Shown here: piece after piece, positions 1-7,232 of the stretch
Numbering within the stretch: position 1 is the stretch's first letter
Layout of the letters: the number at the start of each line of letters is the position of its first letter
Assembly: GCA_002339345.1 (NCBI GenBank)
Contig: DDKM01000021.1
Span: 1-10,614 of the forward strand
Length of the DNA stretch: 10,614 bases
Origin: Firmicutes bacterium UBA2598
GTDB taxonomy: Bacteria; Bacillota; PH28-bin88
Direction: 5' to 3'
The notes under the pieces: generated by a model
Databases searched by the model: none
What the model was told of the DNA's origin: nothing
The model's input: the letters and a program-made list of their open reading frames with translations, nothing else
Made by a program: the position numbers and the translations under genes

Positions 1-1410
1 CGTTCCGCCCGGGAACAGGACCAGGTCATCGAAGGTATCCAAAAGGGGACAGTGGATGTGGTCATCGGCACCCACCGGCTGCTGTCCAGTGACGTGGTGT
101 TTAAAAACCTGGGGTTGGTGGTGGTGGACGAGGAACAGCGTTTCGGTGTGGGGCACAAGGAGCGGCTGAAGACCATCACCAAAAACGTGGACGTCCTGAC
201 CCTGACCGCCACTCCCATCCCCCGTACTTTGCATATGGGTTTAATCGGTGTCCGGGACATGAGCATCATTGAAACTCCGCCAGAGGAACGCTTTCCTGTG
301 CAGACCTATGTGGTGGAATATAGTCCGGAACTGGTCAGTGAGGCCATCCGCCGGGAGTTGGCCAGGGGTGGTCAGGTTTACTACCTGCACAACCGGGTGA
401 TGGATCTGGACCAAACTGCGCGGCGGCTGCAGGAAATCCTGCCCGATGCCCGGATCGCCATCGCCCATGGGCAAATGCGGGAGGATGACCTGGAACAGGT
501 GATGCTGGAATTTGTGGAGGGGTACCGCGATGTGCTGGTGTGCACAGCCATAGTGGAAAACGGCCTGGATATCGGCAATGTGAATACCCTCATTGTGGAT
601 GACGCCGACCGCCTGGGTTTGTCCCAGCTGTACCAACTGCGCGGGCGAGTGGGCCGCACCAACCGCCTGGCCTACGCCTATTTCACCTACCGGCGGGACA
701 AGGTGCTCACACCGGAGGCGGAAAAGCGGCTGGCAGCCATTCGGGAATTCACCCAGCTGGGTTCCGGTTTTAAAATTGCCATGCGGGACCTGGAAATCCG
801 GGGGGCCGGGAATATCTTGGGGCCAGAACAGCACGGGCACATGATGGCCGTGGGCTTTGACCTGTACTGCCGCCTGCTGGAGGAGGCGGTACAGGAGTTG
901 AAGACCGCCCGGGGCGAAGTCCCACCGCCCGTCCCGCCTGCCGGGCCGGTGGTGGAGGTGGGGGTGGACGCCTTTTTGAGCGACGGTTACATCCGGCACC
1001 CTGGTTTGAAAATGGAGGTCTACCAGCGACTGATGAATGCCTCGGCGGTGCAGGAAGTGGAGGAACTGGCGGAGGAAATGGTGGACCGCTTCGGTGACCT
1101 GCCCCCGGCAGCCCAGAACCTGGTCACCCTGGCGGGGGTGAAGGCCCTGGCCAGGGAAACCAGGGTGATCCGGGTGGAACAGGGTAGGGGTGAGGTGACC
1201 CTGGTCTTCGGCCCTGATCACCGGTTAAAGGGGGAGAAGCTGATGGAACTGGCCGCCGCCTTCCCTCGGCGCCTATCCTTCAAGGCCGCCGGCGGCCTGG
1301 CGGTGGGGGTGAAGGTGGCTGGGTTGTCCCAGAAGGAATTGCTGGCACTGCTGGAAAGTGTGCTAAAAAGAGTGAAAGTTCTTGCCACCCCCTCGGACGG
1401 GTTGGTATAA
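1..1410 (+). CDS. mfd: Transcription-repair coupling factor Mfd, C-terminal part (5' end outside window)
   Basis: Mfd is the ATP-driven DNA translocase that removes stalled RNA polymerase and recruits the UvrABC excision machinery. The reading frame is open from base 1, so this is the last 469 residues of a protein that is usually about 1150-1180 long. Visible parts, numbered from the window edge: the Walker B box DEEQ at 43-46; the SF2 helicase motif TATPIPRTL at 69-77; motif VI QLRGRVGR at 212-219; and shortly after it the IRGAGNILGPEQHGH stretch, typical of the RecG/Mfd TRG region. The last ~120 residues match the Mfd C-terminal D7 domain that masks UvrA binding. RecG is excluded by this C-terminal domain and by the syntenic spoVT downstream. 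The TAA stop lies inside a TATAAT hexamer that probably serves the next gene. Confidence 0.97.
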   Translation, partial: RSAREQDQVIEGIQKGTVDVVIGTHRLLSSDVVFKNLGLVVVDEEQRFGVGHKERLKTITKNVDVLTLTATPIPRTLHMGLIGVRDMSIIETPPEERFPVQTYVVEYSPELVSEAIRRELARGGQVYYLHNRVMDLDQTARRLQEILPDARIAIAHGQMREDDLEQVMLEFVEGYRDVLVCTAIVENGLDIGNVNTLIVDDADRLGLSQLYQLRGRVGRTNRLAYAYFTYRRDKVLTPEAEKRLAAIREFTQLGSGFKIAMRDLEIRGAGNILGPEQHGHMMAVGFDLYCRLLEEAVQELKTARGEVPPPVPPAGPVVEVGVDAFLSDGYIRHPGLKMEVYQRLMNASAVQEVEELAEEMVDRFGDLPPAAQNLVTLAGVKALARETRVIRVEQGRGEVTLVFGPDHRLKGEKLMELAAAFPRRLSFKAAGGLAVGVKVAGLSQKELLALLESVLKRVKVLATPSDGLV

Positions 1411-1411
1411 T
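1382..1411 (+). promoter_or_regulatory. Sigma-A-type promoter inside the end of mfd
   Basis: TTGCCA at 1382-1387, an 18-base spacer, then TATAAT at 1406-1411, preceded by TG at 1403-1404 (an extended -10, TGGTATAAT). The -35 matches the TTGACA consensus at five of six positions and the -10 at all six. The mfd stop codon (1408-1410) lies within the -10. It would start transcription near 1418, about 37 bases before the PrsA-like gene, so that gene need not depend on mfd transcription. Confidence 0.7.
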
Positions 1412-1454
1412 GGGCAGAGGTTTTTGAAATTATGCACAGGAAGGTTGTGAGCCC

Positions 1455-2450
1455 ATGCGCCGGATGATATCCGTATTACTGGTGGGTGTGGTGTTAACTT
1501 TGGTGTTGTTGGCGGCGGGCTGTACCAAAAAGACCGGCGGCAGCACCAGCAACGCCAAGGAAGTGGTGGCCACGGTGAACGGTCAGATCATTACCCGGGG
1601 CGATCTGGATACCCGCATTGCCGACCTGAAGGCCTATTACGGCAGTCAAGGTTTGGACTTCAGTTCCGTTCCCGCGGAAATGCTGGCCATGCTGGAAGAG
1701 GATGCCCTGGAACAACTGATCCAGGAGGCGCTGATCGCCCAGGCGGCCAAGGACATGGGTTTGGTGGTGGATGAAAAGGAAATCAATGACCAGCTGGCCC
1801 TGATGAAGGCTAGTATGAGCAAGGAGCAGTACGAGGCGTCCCTGAAATCCCAGAACCTGACGGAGGAAAGGTTGCTGGAGAGAATGCGCTTTGCTTTCCT
1901 GGCGGACAAGCTGTACCGGCAAATCACCGATCAGGTGGAGGTTACCCCGGCGGAAATCCGCCAGTATTTTGATGCCAACAAGGATAGCCTGATCCAGATC
2001 AGGGTAAGCCATATCCTGTTTGAGGCCCGTGAGGATACCGCCACCCCGGCAGAAAGGGCGGCGGCCAAGGCCAAGGCTGAGGAGGCCATCAAAAAGCTGA
2101 AAACTGGTGCGGATTTTGCCCAAATGGCGGTGGAGATGTCCGGTGACCCCGCCTCCAAGGACCAGGGCGGTCTCATTGACTACTACTTTACCAAGGATGA
2201 TCCCACCTTTGTGGCGGAATTCACCCAGGGGGCCTTTGAACTGAAAAAGGTCGGCGATTTCAGCCAGACTCCGGTGGAAACCTTTTTCGGTTACCATATC
2301 ATCAAGCTGGATGACAGGCGGGATTCCTTTGAGGAGATGACGGATCAGATCAAGGCCCGTCTGGAAAACGAGAAACGCAACGATGTCTTCGGTGACTTTT
2401 ATGAAGAACTGGAAGGCAAGGCCCAGATTGAGAATAAGTTAAGAAAATAA
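1455..2450 (+). CDS. PrsA-like peptidyl-prolyl cis-trans isomerase lipoprotein (SurA_N plus parvulin domain)
   Basis: Probable membrane-anchored foldase helping exported proteins fold outside the cytoplasmic membrane. The 331-residue product opens with a basic, hydrophobic signal peptide ending in LAAGC, with Cys23 as the predicted lipidated residue (lipobox with Ala at -3). Residues ~34-165 look like a SurA_N/trigger-factor-like chaperone region rich in charged helices. Residues ~182-286 form a parvulin domain: RVSHILF near 183 (His186), the GGL turn at 238-240 and GYHIIKL at 279-285 with His281. A charged helical tail follows. The ATG at 1455 is preceded by AGGAAGG at 1438-1444. The gene has its own promoter in mfd and a strong terminator, so it is a single-gene unit between mfd and spoVT, which are adjacent in B. 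subtilis. Whether it is the functional PrsA or one of several paralogues cannot be told from here. Confidence 0.9.
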   Translation: MRRMISVLLVGVVLTLVLLAAGCTKKTGGSTSNAKEVVATVNGQIITRGDLDTRIADLKAYYGSQGLDFSSVPAEMLAMLEEDALEQLIQEALIAQAAKDMGLVVDEKEINDQLALMKASMSKEQYEASLKSQNLTEERLLERMRFAFLADKLYRQITDQVEVTPAEIRQYFDANKDSLIQIRVSHILFEAREDTATPAERAAAKAKAEEAIKKLKTGADFAQMAVEMSGDPASKDQGGLIDYYFTKDDPTFVAEFTQGAFELKKVGDFSQTPVETFFGYHIIKLDDRRDSFEEMTDQIKARLENEKRNDVFGDFYEELEGKAQIENKLRK

Positions 2451-2480
2451 TGAGGGATTTCCAGGTTGCTGTACAGGCGC

Positions 2481-2519
2481 GGTATCACCCCCAAAAATGG
2501 GTGATACCCTTTCTTTTTT
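2481..2519 (+). terminator. Intrinsic terminator after the PrsA-like gene
   Basis: Perfect 10-bp stem GGTATCACCC (2481-2490) / GGGTGATACC (2499-2508) with an 8-base loop, followed by the T-rich run CTTTCTTTTTT. It closes the single-gene lipoprotein unit. Confidence 0.92.
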
Positions 2520-2614
2520 CCCGTATAACCAAACGTATCCGGGACAACCTATGGTTAGAAGGGGACAAACAAAACGCCAGAAGCTGCCCAAAAACCCGGT
2601 GAATGGAAAAAAAT

Positions 2615-2644
2615 GAATAAAGCTTGCGGGCGGGCTATATACTA
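2615..2644 (+). promoter_or_regulatory. Sigma-G/sigma-F-like forespore promoter for spoVT
   Basis: GAATA at 2615-2619, an 18-base spacer, then TATACTA at 2638-2644. Against the known B. subtilis sigma-G consensus (GHATR, 17-18 bases, CATWMTA) only the first base of the -10 differs. spoVT is a sigma-G gene in B. subtilis, so position and sequence agree. The start of transcription would fall near 2651. No better vegetative promoter is seen between the upstream terminator and spoVT. Confidence 0.6.
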
Positions 2645-2648
2645 AAAT

Positions 2649-2662
2649 TAGCCGAAAGGCTA
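2649..2662 (+). other. GAAA-tetraloop hairpin at the 5' end of the spoVT leader
   Basis: TAGCC (2649-2653), GAAA, GGCTA (2658-2662): a 5-bp stem closed by a GNRA tetraloop, placed where the predicted spoVT transcript would begin. It may stabilise the 5' end of the mRNA; this is inference, and the stem is short. Confidence 0.35.
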
Positions 2663-2701
2663 TGTCCCCGACACGAATGAGCAAAGGAGGGATGGCCGAA
2701 A

Positions 2702-3265
2702 ATGAAGGCAACAGGAATCGTTAGGCGCATTGACGATTTGGGGCGCGTGGTAATCCCGAAAGAAATCCGTCGTACACTGCGCATCCGCGAGGGTGACCCT
2801 CTGGAAATCTTCGTGGACCGCGAGGGAGAGGTTATCCTTAAGAAATATTCCCCCATCGGAGAATTGGGTGACTTCGCCAAGGAGTATGCGGATTCCCTCT
2901 ATGAGGCCATCGGTCACATCGCCTGCATCGCTGACCGGGACACCATTATCGCCGTTTCAGGAGCCCCCAAGAAGGAATTTTTGAACAAACCCATCGGGGC
3001 AGCTGTGGAAAGGGTGATGGAGGAACGGAAATCCGTCCTCATCAATTCCCCGGGTGAACACGCCATGTGCAAGGCCTGTCCAATCGAAGACGAGGATGAG
3101 AAGTGTAAGTTTACCGCCGAGGTCATTGCCCCCATCATTGCGGAGGGTGATCCCATCGGGGCGGTAATCCTGTGCTCCAGGGATCCCAATGTGAAGATGG
3201 GAGAACTGGAACTGAAACTGGCGGAAACGGCTGCGGGCTTTTTGGCCAAGCAAATGGAACAATAA
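2702..3265 (+). CDS. spoVT: Stage V sporulation protein T, AbrB-family regulator
   Basis: SpoVT is a DNA-binding regulator of late forespore (sigma-G) genes and spore germination properties. The 187-residue product has the swapped-hairpin AbrB domain at 1-50 (MKATGIVRRIDDLGRVVIPK and following), nearly identical to the B. subtilis protein as I recall it. A GAF-like ligand-binding domain covers ~56-187 and ends in ETAAGFLAKQMEQ. The GAF domain carries Cys75, Cys123, Cys126, Cys135 and Cys158; three form CKAC-x8-C, absent from the B. subtilis protein. The ATG at 2702 follows AAAGGAGG (2683-2690). An ATG at 2692 sits too close to that site and gives only a 10-codon frame. It is flanked by terminators on both sides, so it is transcribed alone, probably from the sigma-G-like promoter upstream. 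Confidence 0.97.
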   Translation: MKATGIVRRIDDLGRVVIPKEIRRTLRIREGDPLEIFVDREGEVILKKYSPIGELGDFAKEYADSLYEAIGHIACIADRDTIIAVSGAPKKEFLNKPIGAAVERVMEERKSVLINSPGEHAMCKACPIEDEDEKCKFTAEVIAPIIAEGDPIGAVILCSRDPNVKMGELELKLAETAAGFLAKQMEQ

Positions 3266-3307
3266 CGGACGCTCCGGCCGTATTTCCTCGGCACCGGATG
3301 CGCAGGG

Positions 3308-3350
3308 GGCGACTTTCGGCAACGCCACAGGCGGGAAAGTTGCCTTTTTT
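3308..3350 (+). terminator. Intrinsic terminator after spoVT
   Basis: GGCGACTTTC (3308-3317) pairs with GAAAGTTGCC (3335-3344) with one G-U pair. The loop itself contains a small CGCC/GGCG hairpin (3323-3333). A run of six T follows at 3345-3350. Confidence 0.88.
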
Positions 3351-3446
3351 GTTTTACCACCGGATTCTGTCCACGGCACCTATTCTAAATCCCCCCTGGA
3401 CTGGTATATGATAGAAGGACAAGACGGGAAAAGGGGTGGGTGCAAA

Positions 3447-5042
3447 TTGGCCGGACATTTCCTGCGGGGAGCCATGGTCCTGACCATGGCCGGGCTGGTG
3501 TCCAAAGTGATTGGCGCCCTTTACCGTATCCCTTTGGCCCGCCTCATCGGCGGCGAGGGCATCGGCTTGTACCAGATGGCATATCCCATTTATACCCTGA
3601 TGCTCGCCCTATCCACCGCCGGGGTACCGGTGGCCATCTCCATTCTCGTGGCGGAACATCAGGCCAGGGGTGATGGGGCGGGTGCCAGGCGGGTGTTCCG
3701 GCTGGCCCTAACCCTTCTGGCCTTTACCGGCGGGTTATTTGCTGTAGGACTGTTTTTCAGCGCCTATTACTTATCTGAGCGGGTATTGCATGAACCACGG
3801 GCCTTTTACCCCGTGGTGGCCCTCTCACCGGCCATTTTCCTGACAGCGGTGATGAGCGCCTTCCGGGGATATTTCCAGGGCAATCAAGACATGGCCCCTA
3901 CCGCTTCCTCCCAGGTGGTGGAACAGGTGTTCAGGGTGGGTACGGTGCTGGTAGCAGCATATCTGTTATTGCCTTCCGGCGTGGAATTTGCTGCTGCGGG
4001 AGCTACCTTTGGAGCAGTGGTGGGCAGCACCGCCGGGCTTTTATGGCTTTTGTTTTTATACATCCGGCACTGGTTCCGCAGGGGGAATCCTCCCAGCGGA
4101 GTCCGCCACCGCAAGGTTTATACCCAGTCCACCATGGGTCTATTGTGGAGGATTACCGCCATTGCTGTGCCCCTGTCCCTGGGTGGGATTATTATGCCGG
4201 TGATGCAGATTATCGATGCTTCCATGGTACCGCTGCGTCTGCAGGCGGCCGGTCATTCGGCGGCGAGGGCCACCGAGTTGTTCGGGCAGCTGACCGGGAT
4301 GGCCGGAACATTGATTAACCTGCCTGCCATTATTACCATCTCCCTGGCGGTTAGTCTGGTACCGGCTGTGGCGGAGGCCAGGGCGGCTGGGCAGTGGACG
4401 GTACTGCACACCCGTCTGGAGGATGCCCTGCGCATCACCGTCATGCTGACCCTGCCTGCGGCGGTGGGTCTGGCAGTGCTGGCAGCACCCATTGGATACC
4501 TGTTATATGACCTGCCGGAAGTTGGGGTATCCCTGGCGATGCTCGCCCCGGCGGTACTATTTGTGGGACTATACCAGACCACCGCCGGGGCCCTGCAGGG
4601 CATGAATTACCCTTCTCTGCCGGTAATCAGCCTACTGGCAGGAGCGGTGGTCAAAGTGGTGCTTAATTATACACTAACTGTCGGGTGGGGCGTCCGAGGA
4701 GCAGCGGCAGCTACGGTGGCGGCCTTTCTCACCGCTTTTTGGTTAAATGATTACCGCTTAAAAAAAATAATGGGGAAGGGACAGAACTGGTCCCGTTTGT
4801 TGCTGAAGCCCGGCTTGGCTGTTACAATAATGGCAATGGCTGTTAACTGGCTGTTTCCTGTAGTATCTTCTTTGGCAGGAGAGCGGCTGGCGGTGCTGGT
4901 GGCGGTGGCCGGCGGAGCGGTTGTCTACGGCTTGGGACTGTTGCTGATGGGTGCCGTCCGGCGGGACGAGGTGGCCATGCTCCCCGGGATAGGACCGGAC
5001 GTGGCCCATTGGCTGGCGAAATATGGTCTGGTGAGGCGATAG
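3447..5042 (+). CDS. yabM: SpoVB/MurJ-type polysaccharide flippase, YabM-like
   Basis: Multi-pass membrane protein of the MOP superfamily (SpoVB/MurJ/RfbX type), which moves lipid-linked oligosaccharides such as peptidoglycan precursors across the membrane. The product is 531 residues from the chosen start, about the family length, with roughly 14 hydrophobic segments. The family-typical start FLRGAMVLTMAGLVSKVIGA is followed by GEGIGLYQMAYPIY. The TTG at 3447 is preferred: AAGGGGTG at 3431-3438 lies 8 bases upstream and the protein then begins just before the conserved FLRGA. An in-frame ATG at 3408 adds 13 residues but has no ribosome-binding site. Position after spoVT and before the MazG gene matches B. 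subtilis yabM. It could serve cortex or other envelope synthesis; the substrate cannot be read from sequence. Confidence 0.9.
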   Translation: MAGHFLRGAMVLTMAGLVSKVIGALYRIPLARLIGGEGIGLYQMAYPIYTLMLALSTAGVPVAISILVAEHQARGDGAGARRVFRLALTLLAFTGGLFAVGLFFSAYYLSERVLHEPRAFYPVVALSPAIFLTAVMSAFRGYFQGNQDMAPTASSQVVEQVFRVGTVLVAAYLLLPSGVEFAAAGATFGAVVGSTAGLLWLLFLYIRHWFRRGNPPSGVRHRKVYTQSTMGLLWRITAIAVPLSLGGIIMPVMQIIDASMVPLRLQAAGHSAARATELFGQLTGMAGTLINLPAIITISLAVSLVPAVAEARAAGQWTVLHTRLEDALRITVMLTLPAAVGLAVLAAPIGYLLYDLPEVGVSLAMLAPAVLFVGLYQTTAGALQGMNYPSLPVISLLAGAVVKVVLNYTLTVGWGVRGAAAATVAAFLTAFWLNDYRLKKIMGKGQNWSRLLLKPGLAVTIMAMAVNWLFPVVSSLAGERLAVLVAVAGGAVVYGLGLLLMGAVRRDEVAMLPGIGPDVAHWLAKYGLVRR

Positions 5043-5048
5043 GACAGG

Positions 5049-6533
5049 ATGATGGGAAGAAAGAGGGAAAGGTCGTTGGTGATAGTGGGCCTGGGCCCGG
5101 GCGATCCCGGGCTGGTGCCAGGTGTGGTGTGGCAGGTGCTGGAACAGGCCGGCGCGGTGCTGGTGCGGACGGAACAGCATCCGGTGATGTCAGAATTGCG
5201 GCGAAGGGGTGTTTCCTACGAAGCGTGTGATCGCTTCTACCATGAAGGCCGGGACTTTGCCCAGGTGTATGAAGGCATTGCAGGCAGGGTGCTGGCGGTG
5301 CTGGCAGCAGCGGAAGGGGGAACGGTGGTGTATGCCGTGCCCGGACACCCCCTGGTGGCGGAGGCCACAGTCATCATGGTGCTGGCCAGATGCCGCCGGG
5401 ATGGTTACCCTGTACAGGTGATCCCGGCCATGAGCGGGGTGGAGGCTGCCTACGCCGCCCTGGAGCTTGACCCCACCCACGGGCTGTTGCTGCGGGACGC
5501 TCTGGAGTTGACCCCGGCCATGGTTGACCCCGGTACCGGGCTGTTTTTAACCCAGGTTTACGATAGGATGGTGGCTTCCGAAGTGAAGCTTACCCTGATG
5601 GAAAGGTATCCCGATGAGCATCCGGTAAGGGTGATCCGGGCCGCCGGGGTGCCTGGAGAGGAAAGGCTGGTGGAGGTTCCCCTCTACCAGTTGGACAGGC
5701 TGGAGTGGGTGGATCACTTGACCAGCCTGTATGTGCCGCCACTGGCCGGATCTTCCACGGGTGGTGCGGCCTACCCCCTGGATCCCCTGGTGGATGTGAT
5801 GGCGGTACTGCGGGGGGAACAGGGCTGCCCGTGGGATCAGGAACAAACCCATCATACCCTTAAGAGGTACATGCTGGAAGAAGCCTACGAGGTATTGGAT
5901 GCCATTGAAAAGGATGATATGCATAATTTAGCAGAAGAGTTGGGAGACTTACTGTTGCAAATAGTCTTTCACGCCCAGATTGCCACGGAGAACGGCCATT
6001 TTGACATCAACCGGGTGGTGGAAGCAATTACCGCCAAGATGGTACGCCGCCACCCCCACGTTTTCGGAGAGGGTACGGCGGACACCCCTGATCAAGTGGA
6101 GCACCAGTGGGAGAAAATAAAGGCTGGGGAAAAGGGGGTTTCTCCCACTGCCATGAAGGAGGTTTCCCGCTCTTTCCCGGCCCTGGTGAGAGCCCTGAAG
6201 ATCCAGGAGGCGGCAGCCCGGCTGGGCTTTGATTGGCCGGATATTACCGGGGTATGGGACAAGGTTGCAGAGGAGCTGCGGGAGCTAAGGAGTGCTGCCG
6301 GGCAGGACGGGCGGGCGGTTAGGGAGGAATTGGGCGATGTACTATTTGCCGTGGTGAACCTGAGTCGTTGGCTGGGGGTGGAGCCGGAACAGGCTCTGAT
6401 GGAAACAGTGGACAAATTTACCAGGCGGTTCGCCTTGATGGAACAGCAGGCTAGGGCAACTGGCCGGGATTTGACGGCCATGTCCCTGACGGAAATGGAT
6501 ATCCTGTGGGAAGAAGCGAAAAAAATGACATAA
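5049..6533 (+). CDS. yabN: YabN-type fusion: tetrapyrrole (corrin/porphyrin) methylase domain plus MazG NTP pyrophosphohydrolase
   Basis: The MazG part hydrolyses nucleoside triphosphates to monophosphate and pyrophosphate, probably cleaning non-canonical nucleotides. The N-terminal domain has an SAM-dependent tetrapyrrole-methylase fold of unclear role. In the 494 residues: VGLGPGDPGLVP near 13-24 and YAVPGHPLVAE near 95-105 mark the methylase (to ~230). A first MazG unit spans ~245-340, with GCPWDQEQTHHTL at 259-271, metal-binding EEAYE at 277-281 and EELGD at 296-300. A second, more divergent MazG unit spans ~375-490, with EELRE at 408-412 and EELGD at 426-430. The gene begins 6 bases after the flippase stop, so the two are likely co-transcribed. 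The ATG at 5049 is used; an ATG at 5052 and a TTG at 5076 are possible later starts, since the conserved part begins at residue 11. Confidence 0.95.
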   Translation: MMGRKRERSLVIVGLGPGDPGLVPGVVWQVLEQAGAVLVRTEQHPVMSELRRRGVSYEACDRFYHEGRDFAQVYEGIAGRVLAVLAAAEGGTVVYAVPGHPLVAEATVIMVLARCRRDGYPVQVIPAMSGVEAAYAALELDPTHGLLLRDALELTPAMVDPGTGLFLTQVYDRMVASEVKLTLMERYPDEHPVRVIRAAGVPGEERLVEVPLYQLDRLEWVDHLTSLYVPPLAGSSTGGAAYPLDPLVDVMAVLRGEQGCPWDQEQTHHTLKRYMLEEAYEVLDAIEKDDMHNLAEELGDLLLQIVFHAQIATENGHFDINRVVEAITAKMVRRHPHVFGEGTADTPDQVEHQWEKIKAGEKGVSPTAMKEVSRSFPALVRALKIQEAAARLGFDWPDITGVWDKVAEELRELRSAAGQDGRAVREELGDVLFAVVNLSRWLGVEPEQALMETVDKFTRRFALMEQQARATGRDLTAMSLTEMDILWEEAKKMT

Positions 6534-6557
6534 TTTCTGGTAAAAATTGCGTTGTAG

Positions 6558-6591
6558 GGCCAAAGGCTAGCAGGAGTTTCCTGGATTCCAG
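6558..6591 (+). other. Short overlapping inverted repeats upstream of HU
   Basis: The mazG-HU gap holds GCC-AAA-GGC near 6559-6567, CAGGA-GTT-TCCTG at 6571-6583 and CTGG-ATT-CCAG at 6581-6591. The last two share CTG and could not form together. They lack a T-run, so they are not a terminator. They may be an operator or leader structure for HU, or chance. Confidence 0.25.
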
Positions 6592-6635
6592 CGAATTAGC
6601 AAAATGGGCTATCAATCTACAATGGAGGGATTGTG

Positions 6636-6911
6636 TTGAATAAGACCGAACTTGTAAACAGTGTAGCGGAAAAGGCTGAAATGACGAAAAAAGATGCCGA
6701 AAAGGTAGTCAACGCAGTATTCACCAGTATCGAAGAAGCCCTGGGGAAAGGTGACAAGGTACAGCTGGTGGGCTTTGGTACCTTTGAGGTCAAGGAGCGG
6801 GCCGCCCGGACCGGCCGTAATCCCAAAACCGGGGAAGAGATTAGCATCGCTGCCACCAAGGTACCGGTGTTTAAGGCGGGAAAATCCCTGAAGGAAATTG
6901 TCAGCAAGTAG
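6636..6911 (+). CDS. hup: DNA-binding protein HU
   Basis: HU is a small homodimeric histone-like protein that bends and wraps DNA. The 91-residue product shows the full family pattern: NKTELVNSVAEKAEMTKKDA at the N-terminus, then GFGTFEVKERAARTGRNPKT, with the DNA-bending proline arm at GRNPKTGEEI, and a C-terminal KAGKSLKEIVS. The TTG at 6636 is preferred to the GTG at 6633: it gives the canonical (M)NKTEL start and places GGAGG (6624-6628) 7 bases upstream rather than 4. The stop is a tandem TAG TAG. It follows the mazG gene after 102 bases with no terminator between, and a strong terminator lies directly after it. HU between mazG and the S4 gene differs from B. subtilis, where hbs lies elsewhere. 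Confidence 0.96.
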   Translation: MNKTELVNSVAEKAEMTKKDAEKVVNAVFTSIEEALGKGDKVQLVGFGTFEVKERAARTGRNPKTGEEISIAATKVPVFKAGKSLKEIVSK

Positions 6912-6924
6912 TAGGTGGATGAAG

Positions 6925-6956
6925 AAAAATCAGGTTCAGGGGAACCTGATTTTTTT
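6925..6956 (+). terminator. Intrinsic terminator between HU and rqcP
   Basis: Perfect 13-bp stem AAAAATCAGGTTC (6925-6937) / GAACCTGATTTTT (6942-6954) around an AGGG loop, with a run of seven T at 6950-6956. The A-rich foot and T tail make it nearly symmetric. It ends HU transcripts and separates HU from rqcP; the in-frame codons across it are not part of rqcP. Confidence 0.92.
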
Positions 6957-6983
6957 GTCCCACAGCGGAAAGGAGATGGCGAG

Positions 6984-7232
6984 GTGCGCCTGGACAAGTG
7001 GTTAAAGGTATCCCGCATCATCAAGCGTCGCACCCTGGCCAAAGAGGTTTGTGACGGAGGTCGGATCACCATCAATGGGCGTCCGGCCAAGGCGTCCAGC
7101 GAGGTGAAACCCGGGGATCGCCTGGTCATTGATTTTGGCAGCAGGCAGTTGCAGGTGGAAGTGCTGGCCACTCCCGATACCATCCGGGCGGAAGCAGCCC
7201 AGGATCTTTACCGTCCGGTGCCAACAGTATAA
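6984..7232 (+). CDS. rqcP: RqcP (YabO), S4-domain RNA-binding ribosome quality control factor
   Basis: RqcP binds stalled 50S subunits carrying peptidyl-tRNA and works with RqcH to add C-terminal alanine tails. The 82-residue product is little more than an S4 domain: (M)RLDKWLKVSRIIKRRTLAKE, then GRITINGRPAKASSEVKPGD. It matches the B. subtilis protein (86 residues, MRLDKFLKVSRLIKRRTLAKE) nearly position by position. The GTG at 6984 is the start: AAAGGAG at 6969-6975 lies 8 bases upstream and the protein then begins exactly at the family's first residue. The frame is open from 6915, but those extra 23 codons run through the HU terminator and should not be annotated. With that terminator upstream and no clear promoter between 6957 and 6983, expression may depend on read-through. 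The stop overlaps a TATAAT hexamer. Confidence 0.94.
   Translation: MRLDKWLKVSRIIKRRTLAKEVCDGGRITINGRPAKASSEVKPGDRLVIDFGSRQLQVEVLATPDTIRAEAAQDLYRPVPTV

Noticed and set aside
241..1221. 326-codon open frame on the minus strand within mfd
   Set aside because: It lies wholly inside a clear Mfd coding region, its translation is rich in His, Gln and Pro as expected of an antisense shadow, and it has no recognisable domain.
1494..2297. 267-codon minus-strand frame within the PrsA-like gene
   Set aside because: Antisense shadow of a well-supported gene; His/Gln/Leu-rich with no motif.
2692..2724. Ten-codon upstream frame overlapping the spoVT start
   Set aside because: Its ATG is one base from the ribosome-binding site, too close to be used, and its product shows nothing.
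3384..3412. Promoter ending in TATGAT before the flippase gene
   Set aside because: No acceptable -35 at 16-18 bases upstream; the -10-like stretch alone is too weak, although some promoter is expected after the spoVT terminator.
6593..6623. Promoter for HU made of GAATT or TTAGCA with CAATCTA or TACAAT
   Set aside because: Spacings of 15-16 bases and mismatches make both sporulation and sigma-A readings weak, and the TACAAT touches the ribosome-binding site, leaving almost no leader.
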